Positions 13,794 to 20,762 of a DNA stretch of 22,477 nucleotides are shown piece by piece (position 1 is the stretch's first letter; the number at the start of each line of letters is the position of its first letter). The notes beneath the pieces are model-generated. The model saw only the letters and a list, made by a program, of their open reading frames with translations. It did not search any database and was not told where the DNA came from. Both the position numbers and the translations under genes were made by a program. The DNA is from CAZKTO01 sp964555685 (lineage in GTDB: Bacteria > Chloroflexota > Dehalococcoidia > SHYB01). The stretch is from assembly GCA_964555685.1 (NCBI GenBank), contig CAZKTO010000051.1, forward strand, positions 1 to 22,477. The letters run 5' to 3'.

Positions 13794-14057
13794 ATGCTTG
13801 AGAAAGTCGCCAAGAAGGTCTGGGAGCTCCTGGTCTCGCTGGGCTGGGTCGGCGGCTCCCTGCTCTTCTCCCTCGCCAGCATCGGCATCATCATCGGCAT
13901 CGCCTGGCTCATCAAGATCGCGTTCCCCTTCCTCCCCAACTCTGGCGGCGCTCTGGGCCTCTTCCTGGCCTTCGTCATCTACCTTGTCTTTGTCGGATGG
14001 GTGGCCTGGAGGCTCCTGGTGCGCTGGGCGTCGAGGGGGCCCGCAAAAGGCAAGTAG
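13794..14057 (+). CDS. Small two-helix membrane protein, function unknown
   Basis: The 87-residue product begins with an amphipathic basic stretch (MLEKVAKKVWELLVSLGWV), has one hydrophobic segment at about 20-46 and a second at about 52-73, and ends with a positively charged tail (RWASRGPAKGK). This predicts two membrane passes with both ends in the cytoplasm. I recognise no domain. The extended -10 box and the palindrome upstream suggest its own transcript. No ribosome-binding site is evident. Membrane location is well supported; any role is unknown. Confidence 0.6.
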   Translation: MLEKVAKKVWELLVSLGWVGGSLLFSLASIGIIIGIAWLIKIAFPFLPNSGGALGLFLAFVIYLVFVGWVAWRLLVRWASRGPAKGK

Positions 14058-14097
14058 CTGGCGATTCAGCTGCGGGGCGGGCCCGCCATCAGCGCCT

Positions 14098-14115
14098 GCC
14101 CCGACTTGTCGGGGC
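14098..14115. repeat. GCCCCGAC-TT-GTCGGGGC palindrome
   Basis: Eight-base perfect stem, 40 bases downstream of the small membrane-protein gene. It could act as a weak terminator (no T-run) but matches the dispersed repeat family at 1698, 13099 and 13732. Confidence 0.65.
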
Positions 14116-14195
14116 GCCTATGGCCGTGACGACCGCCGCTCGCGTCTTGCGGGCGACGGGCGCGCGACCGGACCGGTCAGGGCCCTTCGATTATG

Positions 14196-14232
14196 CTGGG
14201 GAAACCTCTTTTGATAAAGAGGCTTTCCCCAG
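14196..14232. terminator. Long hairpin, terminator-like or regulatory
   Basis: CTGGGGAAACCTCTTT, loop TGAT, then AAAGAGG-C-TTTCCCCAG form 16 paired bases with a single bulged C. No U-run follows on the plus strand. TTATGCT (14191-14197) just before it looks like a -10 box, so it could instead be the start of a structured transcript. It lies at the right edge of the GC-rich block and no clear gene follows. Confidence 0.4.
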
Positions 14233-14595
14233 GCCCCTTCCGGTGGAGGGTTTCACACTCCCCTCAGGAATCTTCGTCCACGGAATCACAGAATGGGCTT
14301 CGCGACTGGCAAGTGCAGCGTGACCAGCCGATTGGACGGGGAGATCGGGGAGGCCCTCTCTCTCTCCCGAGAACACATCATGTGCTGGTAGCAGCTTAAC
14401 GTAACGCAGGAGTTGGGCTTTAGACCCCTGGGCACACAGCACGCCGACACACGCTCAGTTAGGCCGAGGCGGCTACGCGCGCTAAGATGGCAACATTGTC
14501 GTACGATATAGACTGCGGGCTGTGCCCGTCTCATCGACGGGATAGGGAAGGGGCACGGCGAACCACCACAGCATGAGAGACGATAACTTACGAGG
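14233..14595. other. Intergenic region with no recognisable gene
   Basis: About 360 bases with lower GC than the block to the left. Short open frames on both strands have no domain, signal or ribosome-binding site that I can defend. A CTCTCTCTCTC run is at about 14357-14367. I see no RNA gene. Confidence 0.4.
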
Positions 14596-14856
14596 ATGCG
14601 GTACTTGCACTGGCATCTACTCATCGATTCTGGCCGACCATTGACCAATTGGTCACGGTGGCTAGGTCTTGTTGCCCTAGTAGTGACATGCGGCCTTGCT
14701 GCTGCGTGTAGCGAAGAGGAGGTGGATTTAGCAGGGTGCTGCAAAAATCCTCGGATGCCCAAAATCATGTCGGTTGACCACTTCACCACTTCTGTTGGCC
14801 GACGGGTCATTGTGAGCGATTTCGCGCCGACACGACCTTTTGCAGCACCCTGTTAG
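14596..14856 (+). pseudogene. Possible small lipoprotein gene interrupted by a MITE
   Basis: The frame encodes a lipoprotein-like signal, TNWSRWLGLVALVVTCGL followed by AAACSEEEVDLA, with a plausible lipobox (LAAAC). Translation could begin at ATG 14596 or, giving a more usual signal length, at TTG 14641. After the codons for VDL the frame enters the 121-bp element at 14732 and passes through it to a stop (TAG) created by the target-site duplication. Removing the element and one TTAG gives a frame that runs only 26 more codons, so the original gene was either very short or already broken. The signal is seen; that it was ever a gene is inference. Confidence 0.3.
14732..14852. mobile_element. 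121-bp MITE with 15-bp terminal inverted repeats
   Basis: CAGGGTGCTGCAAAA at the left end (14732-14746) is the exact reverse complement of TTTTGCAGCACCCTG at the right end (14838-14852). The element is flanked on both sides by TTAG (14728-14731 and 14853-14856), a 4-bp target duplication that fits the YTAR target of the IS5 subgroup. It is too short to encode a transposase, so it is a non-autonomous miniature element moved in trans. The perfect ends and duplication suggest a fairly recent insertion. The IS5 link rests on the target motif only; other families with 4-bp duplications remain possible. Confidence 0.8.
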
Positions 14857-14973
14857 CATCAATCGGAATATTGCGTTTCCAAACGATACGGACAAAAAGA
14901 TGCCCCCGCATCCACCTTGCCTGGTGAGATGCTGTTGGTCCGCCAGGCCTGTCGATGCCAACCCGTTGGGCGG

Positions 14974-15780
14974 CTAGCGTTCGACGGTTCGGGCCTGCGC
15001 CATGAAGCCGGTCACCAGGTGTGCCAACTCCTGTGGCTGCTCCGCTTCCACGAAATGCCCGCACTTCTCCAAGACCCGTAACTCAGCCTGTTTCAGAGTC
15101 CTTCGATAGCGCTCCCCGCAGCTCAGCGGAACGATCATGTCGTCCCTGCCCCAGACGATCAGTGTCGGGGTGTCCACCCCTGGCAACAGGAAAGGCAACT
15201 GCTGGTCGAACATGTAGGGCTTAAAGGCGATCCGCGTGGTCATCTCCCGATTGATCTCCCATTGCTCCAACTGGTCTATGTCGGGCTCTCGCCCATAGAT
15301 CTGGTTGCACGTTGCCTGCTCCGCGAAGCCCGTTCGCACATACTCCAGGGTGCTTATCAACAGTTGGTCCAGGATCTCCCCCTGAGTCGGCTGGAGGCCC
15401 ATGGGCCCCACCAGGACCATGCGATCGAACAGATGATGGCACATGACCGCCATCTCAGCGGCGACCCATCCCCCAAAGCCCAGCCCGACTACGGAAAGCC
15501 GCTCGATCTTCAGGTCTTTGAGCATGCAGGTGTATACCATGGCGAGCTCACGGACGCTGCGCATCCACTCGGGCCGCCCTGACTTGCCGAAGCCTGGATG
15601 AGAGGGGACGTACACGGTGAAGCGCCCGGCCAAGAGATCGTAGAAGGGGAGCCAGCCCGGGTTGCCGACATCGTGGTGGAAGACGAACAGCGGCTGGCCC
15701 TTGCCCCCTTTGAGCACCTGGACCTTCACGTCAAGAACCTCGACCGTTTCTTCGGTGTAGCGGTTCATTGTGGTCGTCAT
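14974..15780 (-). CDS. Alpha/beta-hydrolase-fold protein with Gly at the nucleophile position
   Basis: The 268-residue protein has the alpha/beta hydrolase layout: oxyanion segment FVFHHDVGNPGW (about 32-43), VPSHPGFGKSGRP (about 59-70), nucleophile elbow VVGLGFGGWVAAEMA (about 97-111), acid in VWGRDDMIVP (D213/214) and base in CGHFVEAEQPQEL (H242). In active members the elbow is G-x-S-x-G; here it is GLGFG with codon GGC at position 101, so the serine is missing. It may be inactive, bind a ligand, or use the His/Asp pair in another way, as cofactor-free lyases or dioxygenases of this fold do. The ATG at 15780 has AAAGGAAAGG upstream; another ATG is four codons later. It is the last gene of a six-gene minus-strand series, 110 bases after the LLM gene. 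Confidence 0.8.
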   Translation of the reverse strand: MTTTMNRYTEETVEVLDVKVQVLKGGKGQPLFVFHHDVGNPGWLPFYDLLAGRFTVYVPSHPGFGKSGRPEWMRSVRELAMVYTCMLKDLKIERLSVVGLGFGGWVAAEMAVMCHHLFDRMVLVGPMGLQPTQGEILDQLLISTLEYVRTGFAEQATCNQIYGREPDIDQLEQWEINREMTTRIAFKPYMFDQQLPFLLPGVDTPTLIVWGRDDMIVPLSCGERYRRTLKQAELRVLEKCGHFVEAEQPQELAHLVTGFMAQARTVER

Positions 15781-15890
15781 ACCTTTCCTTTGATCAGAGA
15801 AGATGTCGGGACGTAGCGGGATCGAGTCGCGTGGCCCGGACAATGCGCGGCTGTGAGCACCTTGCCTAGAGATTGAACGCTGGCCCAGAC

Positions 15891-17141
15891 TCAGACGGCC
15901 CTGGCGGCCATCTGCCTGAGTTCACTGGCGGGAGTGGCCGCGAGACTGACTGGCGAATCGATCTCGAACGGACTCTTAATCCCCAGCCTGTCCCCGATCT
16001 CCCGGACGGCTGGCATTACCTCTTGCCCCAGCAGACGAATACACGTCAGGGAATCCTTGTGGCTCACCCTACCGTCGTTCGCCCAAAGAGCCAGTATCGA
16101 GGGACGGGTTTCCTCCAAGATGAACCGGAGCTTCTTGGTCACTTGGTCAGGAGTACCCGCGATGATCGTCAGGTTGGCGAGTTGCTCTTCAAACGGCGCA
16201 GTCAGCGGGCCTTGGCGCTTGCGGCGGCCGATCCGCACCTCAGCGAGCTGTCTTCGGGCCCACGCACCCATATAGCCCGACGGGGATCCCCACACTGGGT
16301 GCTGAAGGCCCGCGAATTCCCCCTGCATCCACATGAAATGGCGTGCATTCTCGATCGCCTTCTCTTCGGTTTCCGCCACATGGCAGCGAATGAGGTAGCC
16401 GCGCTGCTCGGAGCCTGCCTTGTAGCCAACGCGCTCGGCGGCCTCGTCGTAGATCTTCCAGGTCTCTCGTGTTGGCCCAACGGGAGTATTCAAGCAGATG
16501 TAGGGGTAGCGGTGCTCCGCTGCCCAGATGATCGTCTCGGGGCTAACGGCCCCTGGAATCCATATGCGCGGATGGGGCTTTTGCAGCGGCAGCACCCAGG
16601 GGTTCACGACCCGGAGCTGGTAGTGGTCGCCCTCCCATCGCCACGGCCCAGGCTGGGTCCACGTTTTGATGATCAGGTCATGCGCCTCCTCGAACCGTTC
16701 CCGGTTGTACGCGGGGTTCGTGTTCGTGGCCAGCGCTTCGGTACCGCCTCCGCGAATGAAGCCTGAGACGAGACGCCCTTTTGAGACCATATCGATCATG
16801 GCCAACTCCTCGGCTAGCCGGACTGGATTCTCAGCAAGGGGCAACGGGTTCCCGAGGAGGACCAGCTTCACCCGTTTGGTTGTGGCAGCGAGCATGGCGG
16901 CGATGATGTTGATCTTTGCCGACATGCAGAAGGGCGCATTGTGATGCTCATTGAGCATGATGCCATCGACGCCCATCTCTTCCGCGTAGAGGTACTCCTC
17001 AAGCCTCTCCTGATAGAGCCGGCTCCCTTCCACCGCATCGAAGAACCTGTTCGAGAAGAGGAGGGCGGTGTACCCAAACTTGTCCGCCTCCTCCTGGGGA
17101 TAGGCCGACATGGGCTGCTCGGTGAAGTACAAGATATGCAT
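15891..17141 (-). CDS. LLM-class (luciferase-like) flavin-dependent monooxygenase
   Basis: The 416-residue protein shows the bacterial-luciferase TIM-barrel pattern: MHILYFTEQPMSAYP, YAEEMGVDGIMLNEHHNAPF (about 52-71), AMLAATTKRVKLVLLGN, RLAEELAMIDMVSKGRLVSG with FIRGGG (about 108-133) and PHPRIWIPGAVSPETI. These enzymes use reduced FMN (or F420) and O2 to hydroxylate, cleave or desulfonate organic substrates; the EHH motif is typical. The C-terminal region with TPDQVTKKLRFILEE is also usual for the class. The start ATG 17141 has GGAAGGAG six bases upstream, so the longer open frame upstream is not used. It lies downstream of a substrate-binding lipoprotein gene with a long hairpin between. 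The substrate is unknown, and its flavin reductase partner is not in the window. Confidence 0.9.
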   Translation of the reverse strand: MHILYFTEQPMSAYPQEEADKFGYTALLFSNRFFDAVEGSRLYQERLEEYLYAEEMGVDGIMLNEHHNAPFCMSAKINIIAAMLAATTKRVKLVLLGNPLPLAENPVRLAEELAMIDMVSKGRLVSGFIRGGGTEALATNTNPAYNRERFEEAHDLIIKTWTQPGPWRWEGDHYQLRVVNPWVLPLQKPHPRIWIPGAVSPETIIWAAEHRYPYICLNTPVGPTRETWKIYDEAAERVGYKAGSEQRGYLIRCHVAETEEKAIENARHFMWMQGEFAGLQHPVWGSPSGYMGAWARRQLAEVRIGRRKRQGPLTAPFEEQLANLTIIAGTPDQVTKKLRFILEETRPSILALWANDGRVSHKDSLTCIRLLGQEVMPAVREIGDRLGIKSPFEIDSPVSLAATPASELRQMAARAV

Positions 17142-17198
17142 AGTCCGCTCCTTCCGAATCGCCGGCGGTTCCAGCCTGTGTGCGCGTACCTGAGGTTT

Positions 17199-17255
17199 CC
17201 CTTCACCGTTCAACAGCTTGAGTGCGTTGGCACCAAGCCGTTGAACGGTGAAGGG
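17199..17255. repeat. 57-base near-perfect hairpin between the lipoprotein and LLM genes
   Basis: Outer arms CCCTTCACCGTTCAAC and GTTGAACGGTGAAGGG pair perfectly (16 bp). Inside them GCTTG/CAAGC and GTGC/GCAC extend the stem around a GTTG loop, with one mismatch and one bulge. It lies 58 bases upstream of the LLM start and about 100 bases after the lipoprotein stop. No T-run follows on the minus strand, so it may be an mRNA processing or stabilising structure, an attenuator, or a dispersed repeat. Confidence 0.65.
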
Positions 17256-17356
17256 TCGGCCGGTGACAGCACCCCCTGGGCGTTCGGCGCCGTTCGTTAC
17301 GATGAAGTCCCCACTGGCGCGGATGCGACGGTGCCGATAGACAGCGGGCACAGGGC

Positions 17357-19156
17357 TTACTTGTTGAACCAGACCTCCTCCACCCGATGCGCCACGGAGA
17401 CGCTGAAAGCTCGGTTGAGGACGAACCCTTCGACGTAGGGCGCTGCGGCAAAGAGGCCGGCGATGTCGTTCATGGGCACGAAAACCGCCCAGTCCAGCAG
17501 TTCCCGTTGGAGGTCCGCGATGAGTTGTTGCCGCTTCACGAGGTCAATTTCGCGCTCTTGGGCCGCGAGCAACTGGTCGACCTTAGGATTGGAGAACTTC
17601 CCGAAATTGGTTACCCCGCCAGTGACAACGGATGGGGTAATCTGATCGGCGGGATCATCCAGCGAGCCGCCCCCTCCAGTGAAGGCAAGATCGAAATCGC
17701 CTCGCAGACGGACAGAGATCAGGTCGGCGCTCCCGCCCAGAGGGCGGACGGTCGCCTTCACACCGATCTTGAGCAGGAGCGAGGCCGCAGCCTCCCCGAA
17801 GTCCTGGATACTCGCCACCACGGGGATGCTGATGGTGATCGTCGCCGGGTCTACGCCTGCCTCCTGGAAAAGCCTCCTTGCAAGAGCAAAGTCCTGCTCC
17901 TTCGGTTCTCGGAAGCCAGGGATGTTCAATAGCTCTTGAGCGGAAAGACTGAATTTGCCCCCGCGCTCCCGGGGGAGCAGGTAGGTCGGGGGATAGCTGG
18001 CCGTTCCGCCTCGAACGATATCTCGCAGCACTTTCCGGTCAAGCCCGATGTGGACCGCTTGCCGTACCTTTTGGTTGTTCCAGGGCGGCCGGGAGCTGAA
18101 GTACATGGTGTTGGGAGTGCTTCCCGTGCCGAACTTGACTCCCGGAATGCTTTGGGCCGCAGCTTCTTTCTGGTTGTCCAAGATATCGCTGCTGTACCCG
18201 CAGGCGCAGTCCACCCTGCCGGAACGGAATGCGGCGAACGCCAGGGCTTGATCCACAATGAAAAAGTGCCTCACTCCGTCAAGGTATGGCAGCTGGCGTC
18301 CCGCCTGGTCCTTCTTGAAGTAACTGGGGTTGCGCACAACCTCGGAAGAGACGTCTCTGATGAGGGACTTGAATTTGAAGGGCCCTGTACCCACCGGATT
18401 GGGCTTCCAAGTCCCAGCGATGTCGGGGATGTGGGCGGGATAGACGAGCAGGTTCGGGCTGGACATCGTCGTCAGGAACGAAACGCTTGGCTGAGCAAGG
18501 GTGATCCGGATCGTGAAGTCGTCTGGTGCCTCAACCGTTTTGATGCCACGCAGGCGCTCCACATGAACGATAGCCGCAAGGTCGGTCGGATTCCGGGCAC
18601 GATTCACAGTAAACAAGACATCCCGGGCGTTGAAGGGGTTCCCGTCGTGCCACTTTACGTCCCGGCGCAGGTTATAGGTGATTACAGTGGCGTCGTTGGA
18701 GATGGTCCACTTCTCCGCCAGGTCTGGTTCCAGGGTGGAGCCGTCTACGGCGTTCAAGAAGGTCAGATTGTTCAGGACATTCTGGACGTGGATCACCGCA
18801 AAGCGACCCGTAGCCGTGTTGCTGTCCCAATCTATGGAGGACAGGCCGGTGACCCGCATGGTGAGCGTCCCGCCGTACTTGGGCTGCGGGCGGGACGGCG
18901 TCGGTGTGGAAGGGACGGGGGTTGGCCTCGGTGTCGGCGTGGGGCTGGGCTGGGCGGTGGGCGCGACAGGTGACGCCACGGTTGCCGTCGACGTGGGGCT
19001 TGGCTGGGTGGAAGCAGTTGCAGTGGGCGAGGGCGCCGAGGGACTTGTGGGCGTCGCAGCAGGCTCATCGCTGCCGCCGCAGGCGCTGACCAGCAGTACC
19101 ACCACTATGATCACCGAGAGTAAAGCGCCGGAGCTGCGAAGGGCTCGTTTCAACAT
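17357..19156 (-). CDS. ABC-transporter substrate-binding lipoprotein, family 5 (peptide/nickel/opine type)
   Basis: The 599-residue protein begins with a lipoprotein signal (MLKRALRSSGALLSVIIVVV, then LLVSAC, lipid-bound C26) followed by a long Pro/Thr/Ser-rich linker (about 31-92), common in Gram-positive-like and Chloroflexota envelopes. The binding domain starts at PKYGGTLTMRV and has LEPDLAEKWTISNDATVITY with NLRRDVKWHDGNPFNARDV, the SBP_bac_5 signature, then PVGTGPFKFK and the C-terminal lobe with VRQAVHIGLDRKVLRDIVRG. It would capture peptides or other small molecules for an ABC importer, but no permease or ATPase gene is present, so it must share a transporter encoded elsewhere. GGAGGA precedes the ATG at 19156. 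Two cysteines in RVDCACGYSSD are unusual. It is 116 bases after the CMD gene in the minus-strand series. Confidence 0.92.
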   Translation of the reverse strand: MLKRALRSSGALLSVIIVVVLLVSACGGSDEPAATPTSPSAPSPTATASTQPSPTSTATVASPVAPTAQPSPTPTPRPTPVPSTPTPSRPQPKYGGTLTMRVTGLSSIDWDSNTATGRFAVIHVQNVLNNLTFLNAVDGSTLEPDLAEKWTISNDATVITYNLRRDVKWHDGNPFNARDVLFTVNRARNPTDLAAIVHVERLRGIKTVEAPDDFTIRITLAQPSVSFLTTMSSPNLLVYPAHIPDIAGTWKPNPVGTGPFKFKSLIRDVSSEVVRNPSYFKKDQAGRQLPYLDGVRHFFIVDQALAFAAFRSGRVDCACGYSSDILDNQKEAAAQSIPGVKFGTGSTPNTMYFSSRPPWNNQKVRQAVHIGLDRKVLRDIVRGGTASYPPTYLLPRERGGKFSLSAQELLNIPGFREPKEQDFALARRLFQEAGVDPATITISIPVVASIQDFGEAAASLLLKIGVKATVRPLGGSADLISVRLRGDFDLAFTGGGGSLDDPADQITPSVVTGGVTNFGKFSNPKVDQLLAAQEREIDLVKRQQLIADLQRELLDWAVFVPMNDIAGLFAAAPYVEGFVLNRAFSVSVAHRVEEVWFNK

Positions 19157-19220
19157 CAGTTCCTCCTATGCGACGCGCTGGGCCTAGGACTTTCCCAGGC
19201 GATCATCGTCGTGTTACATT

Positions 19221-19236
19221 CGCCTCCAACGAGGCG
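19221..19236 (-). terminator. Short hairpin between the CMD and lipoprotein genes
   Basis: CGCCTC, loop of four and GAGGCG form a six-base stem 37 bases after the CMD stop codon on the minus strand. No T-run follows, so it would at most weaken transcription into the lipoprotein gene. Confidence 0.25.
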
Positions 19237-19272
19237 TGACTTTCAAGGCTGTGTACGTGACAAAAGCCGGTG

Positions 19273-19605
19273 CTATTTCTTCTTTTCCTTCTCCTCTTTG
19301 TCCAGCTCCGTAAACACCTCGCCTGCGTACTGGAACCCGATCGCTGCCGTGGGCCAGCCACAATAAAAAGCCAGGTGCTCCATCGTCTCGATAATCTCTT
19401 GCCGGGTTACTCCATTCTCCAGCGCCCGCTCGATATGGCCTCGCAGCGCTGGCCGGCTCATTGCGGTAAGAGCCGCCACGGTGACCAGGCTCCGGTCGCG
19501 CTTGGACAGCTCTTTGCGCTCCCACACCTCGCCAAACAGGATCTGCTTGCTCATCTTCGTCATATGGGGGGAAAGGGGTTCCCAGGGGGCTGGTCGTGGC
19601 TTCAT
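19273..19605 (-). CDS. Carboxymuconolactone decarboxylase-family protein
   Basis: The 110-residue helical protein matches the CMD family: KELSKRDRSLVTVAALTAMS (about 31-50), ALRGHIERALENGVTRQEII (about 53-72) and ETMEHLAFYCGWPTAA (about 73-88). The H-x(8)-G-V-T-x-x-E-I and H-x-A-x-Y-x-G-x-P pattern is that of gamma-carboxymuconolactone decarboxylases of the protocatechuate pathway and their many homologues. It lacks the CxxC of AhpD-type peroxidases, having a single Cys82. True decarboxylase activity cannot be claimed, but a role in ring-derived acid metabolism suits the neighbours. AAGGAG precedes the ATG at 19605. The C-terminus is a lysine/glutamate run. It starts 85 bases after the SDR gene. 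Confidence 0.85.
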   Translation of the reverse strand: MKPRPAPWEPLSPHMTKMSKQILFGEVWERKELSKRDRSLVTVAALTAMSRPALRGHIERALENGVTRQEIIETMEHLAFYCGWPTAAIGFQYAGEVFTELDKEEKEKKK

Positions 19606-19690
19606 TACTACTCCTTTGCTATTGCTGATGTTTCCGGCGGCGCGGCTTCGTTGTTCGACGCCCACACCTATTCGGGCCTATTCGATGGAC

Positions 19691-20629
19691 TCACTTGGTT
19701 TTCGGAGCGGGCTTGACCACGCCCTGAAGCAGGGTCTGTGGCACCGCCTCTATCAACTCCTCTACCGTCCACTGTTCCTTCTGCTTGTCGATCTGTTGCT
19801 CGGCAGTCACTGGCCGGCACCAGGTATAGGTGTTGCCGTAGGCGAAAAAGATTTGGCCGTTGATGAACTTGGCCTCAGCAGTGCAAAGATAGGCCACCAG
19901 GGGCGAAATACTCTCCGGTGGGTTTACGCGGATGGTCTGCCACACCGGCGGTCCCGTTCCTTGCGGTCGCGGCTTCGCAGCGTCGGCGGCCTTGGCAGTC
20001 TCCAGCGAATGGCGCAAGACCCGGCTGTCCGCACCGCGTGGCAGGACGATGTTGGCGGTGATGCCGAAGGGCTCCAGTTCGTTCACGGCAACGATCGTCA
20101 GGCCATACACGCCGCCTTTGGCGGCGGCGTAGTTGGCGAGGCGAGTCGCCCCGCCCGGTAAGACACCCACCGGCGACGCGATGTTGACGATCCGGCCGTA
20201 CCTTTGCGCTCGCATTGCGGCGGACGCGTGACGCATACAGTTGAATGTGCCCTTCAAATGCACCGCTACGACACGGTCCCAGTCGTCCTCATCCATCTCG
20301 TGCAGCCAGCGTTCGCGCACGATGCCCGCGTTGTTCACGAGGATGTCCAGCTTCCCGAACGTGTCCAGCGCGGAATTGACCAAGCGCTTGGCTGCCTGGA
20401 AATCGGACACATCATCGTAACTAGCGACTGCTCTGCCACCTTGCGCCACTATCTCGGACACAACCTGGTCCGCTGCCTCGTGCGATGGCTTCGAACCATC
20501 CATGTCCACGCCGAGGTCGTTCACGACGATGCTGGCACCCTCTTGGGCCAACTGGCGTGCGATTGCTCGGCCCAACCCCCGGCCAGCGCCGGTCACAATG
20601 GCCACGTGGTCCTGGAGACGCCCCGTCAT
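19691..20629 (-). CDS. Short-chain dehydrogenase/reductase
   Basis: The 312-residue protein has the classical SDR elements: TGAGRGLGRAIA (cofactor loop, about 13-24), NDLGVDMDG after the second strand (suggesting NAD(H)), NNAG (99-102), and the catalytic triad S152, Y167, K171 in NIASPVGVLPGGATRLANYA and AAKGG. The NDLG.D.DG segment and the long insertion before LPRGAD resemble multifunctional-enzyme type 2-like 3-hydroxyacyl-CoA dehydrogenases. The C-terminal tail (about 265-312) is longer than usual for an SDR. AGGAGG sits five bases upstream of the ATG at 20629; the much longer open frame upstream overlaps the amidohydrolase gene and is not used. Placed between the amidohydrolase and CMD genes, it probably oxidises a hydroxy intermediate in the same pathway. 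Confidence 0.9.
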   Translation of the reverse strand: MTGRLQDHVAIVTGAGRGLGRAIARQLAQEGASIVVNDLGVDMDGSKPSHEAADQVVSEIVAQGGRAVASYDDVSDFQAAKRLVNSALDTFGKLDILVNNAGIVRERWLHEMDEDDWDRVVAVHLKGTFNCMRHASAAMRAQRYGRIVNIASPVGVLPGGATRLANYAAAKGGVYGLTIVAVNELEPFGITANIVLPRGADSRVLRHSLETAKAADAAKPRPQGTGPPVWQTIRVNPPESISPLVAYLCTAEAKFINGQIFFAYGNTYTWCRPVTAEQQIDKQKEQWTVEELIEAVPQTLLQGVVKPAPKTK

Positions 20630-20762
20630 ACGGACCTCCTGCGGGCGTCTCGTCTCGAGGCTGACAGACTGACGCGACCATAGGTTAGGTAGCTCGTGAC
20701 GCGGCGACCCGTGCTTTTCCCCGCCAAAAGGGACGTCCTGTGCTGGCGGCGGCAAGTGGTAG

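Noticed and set aside
14119..14323. Open frame downstream of the small membrane protein
   Set aside because: It runs straight through the hairpin at 14196-14232, has no ribosome-binding site and no recognisable content.
17142..17351. N-terminal extension of the LLM frame
   Set aside because: It would be read through the 57-base hairpin and precedes a start with a strong ribosome-binding site at the family's normal N-terminus.
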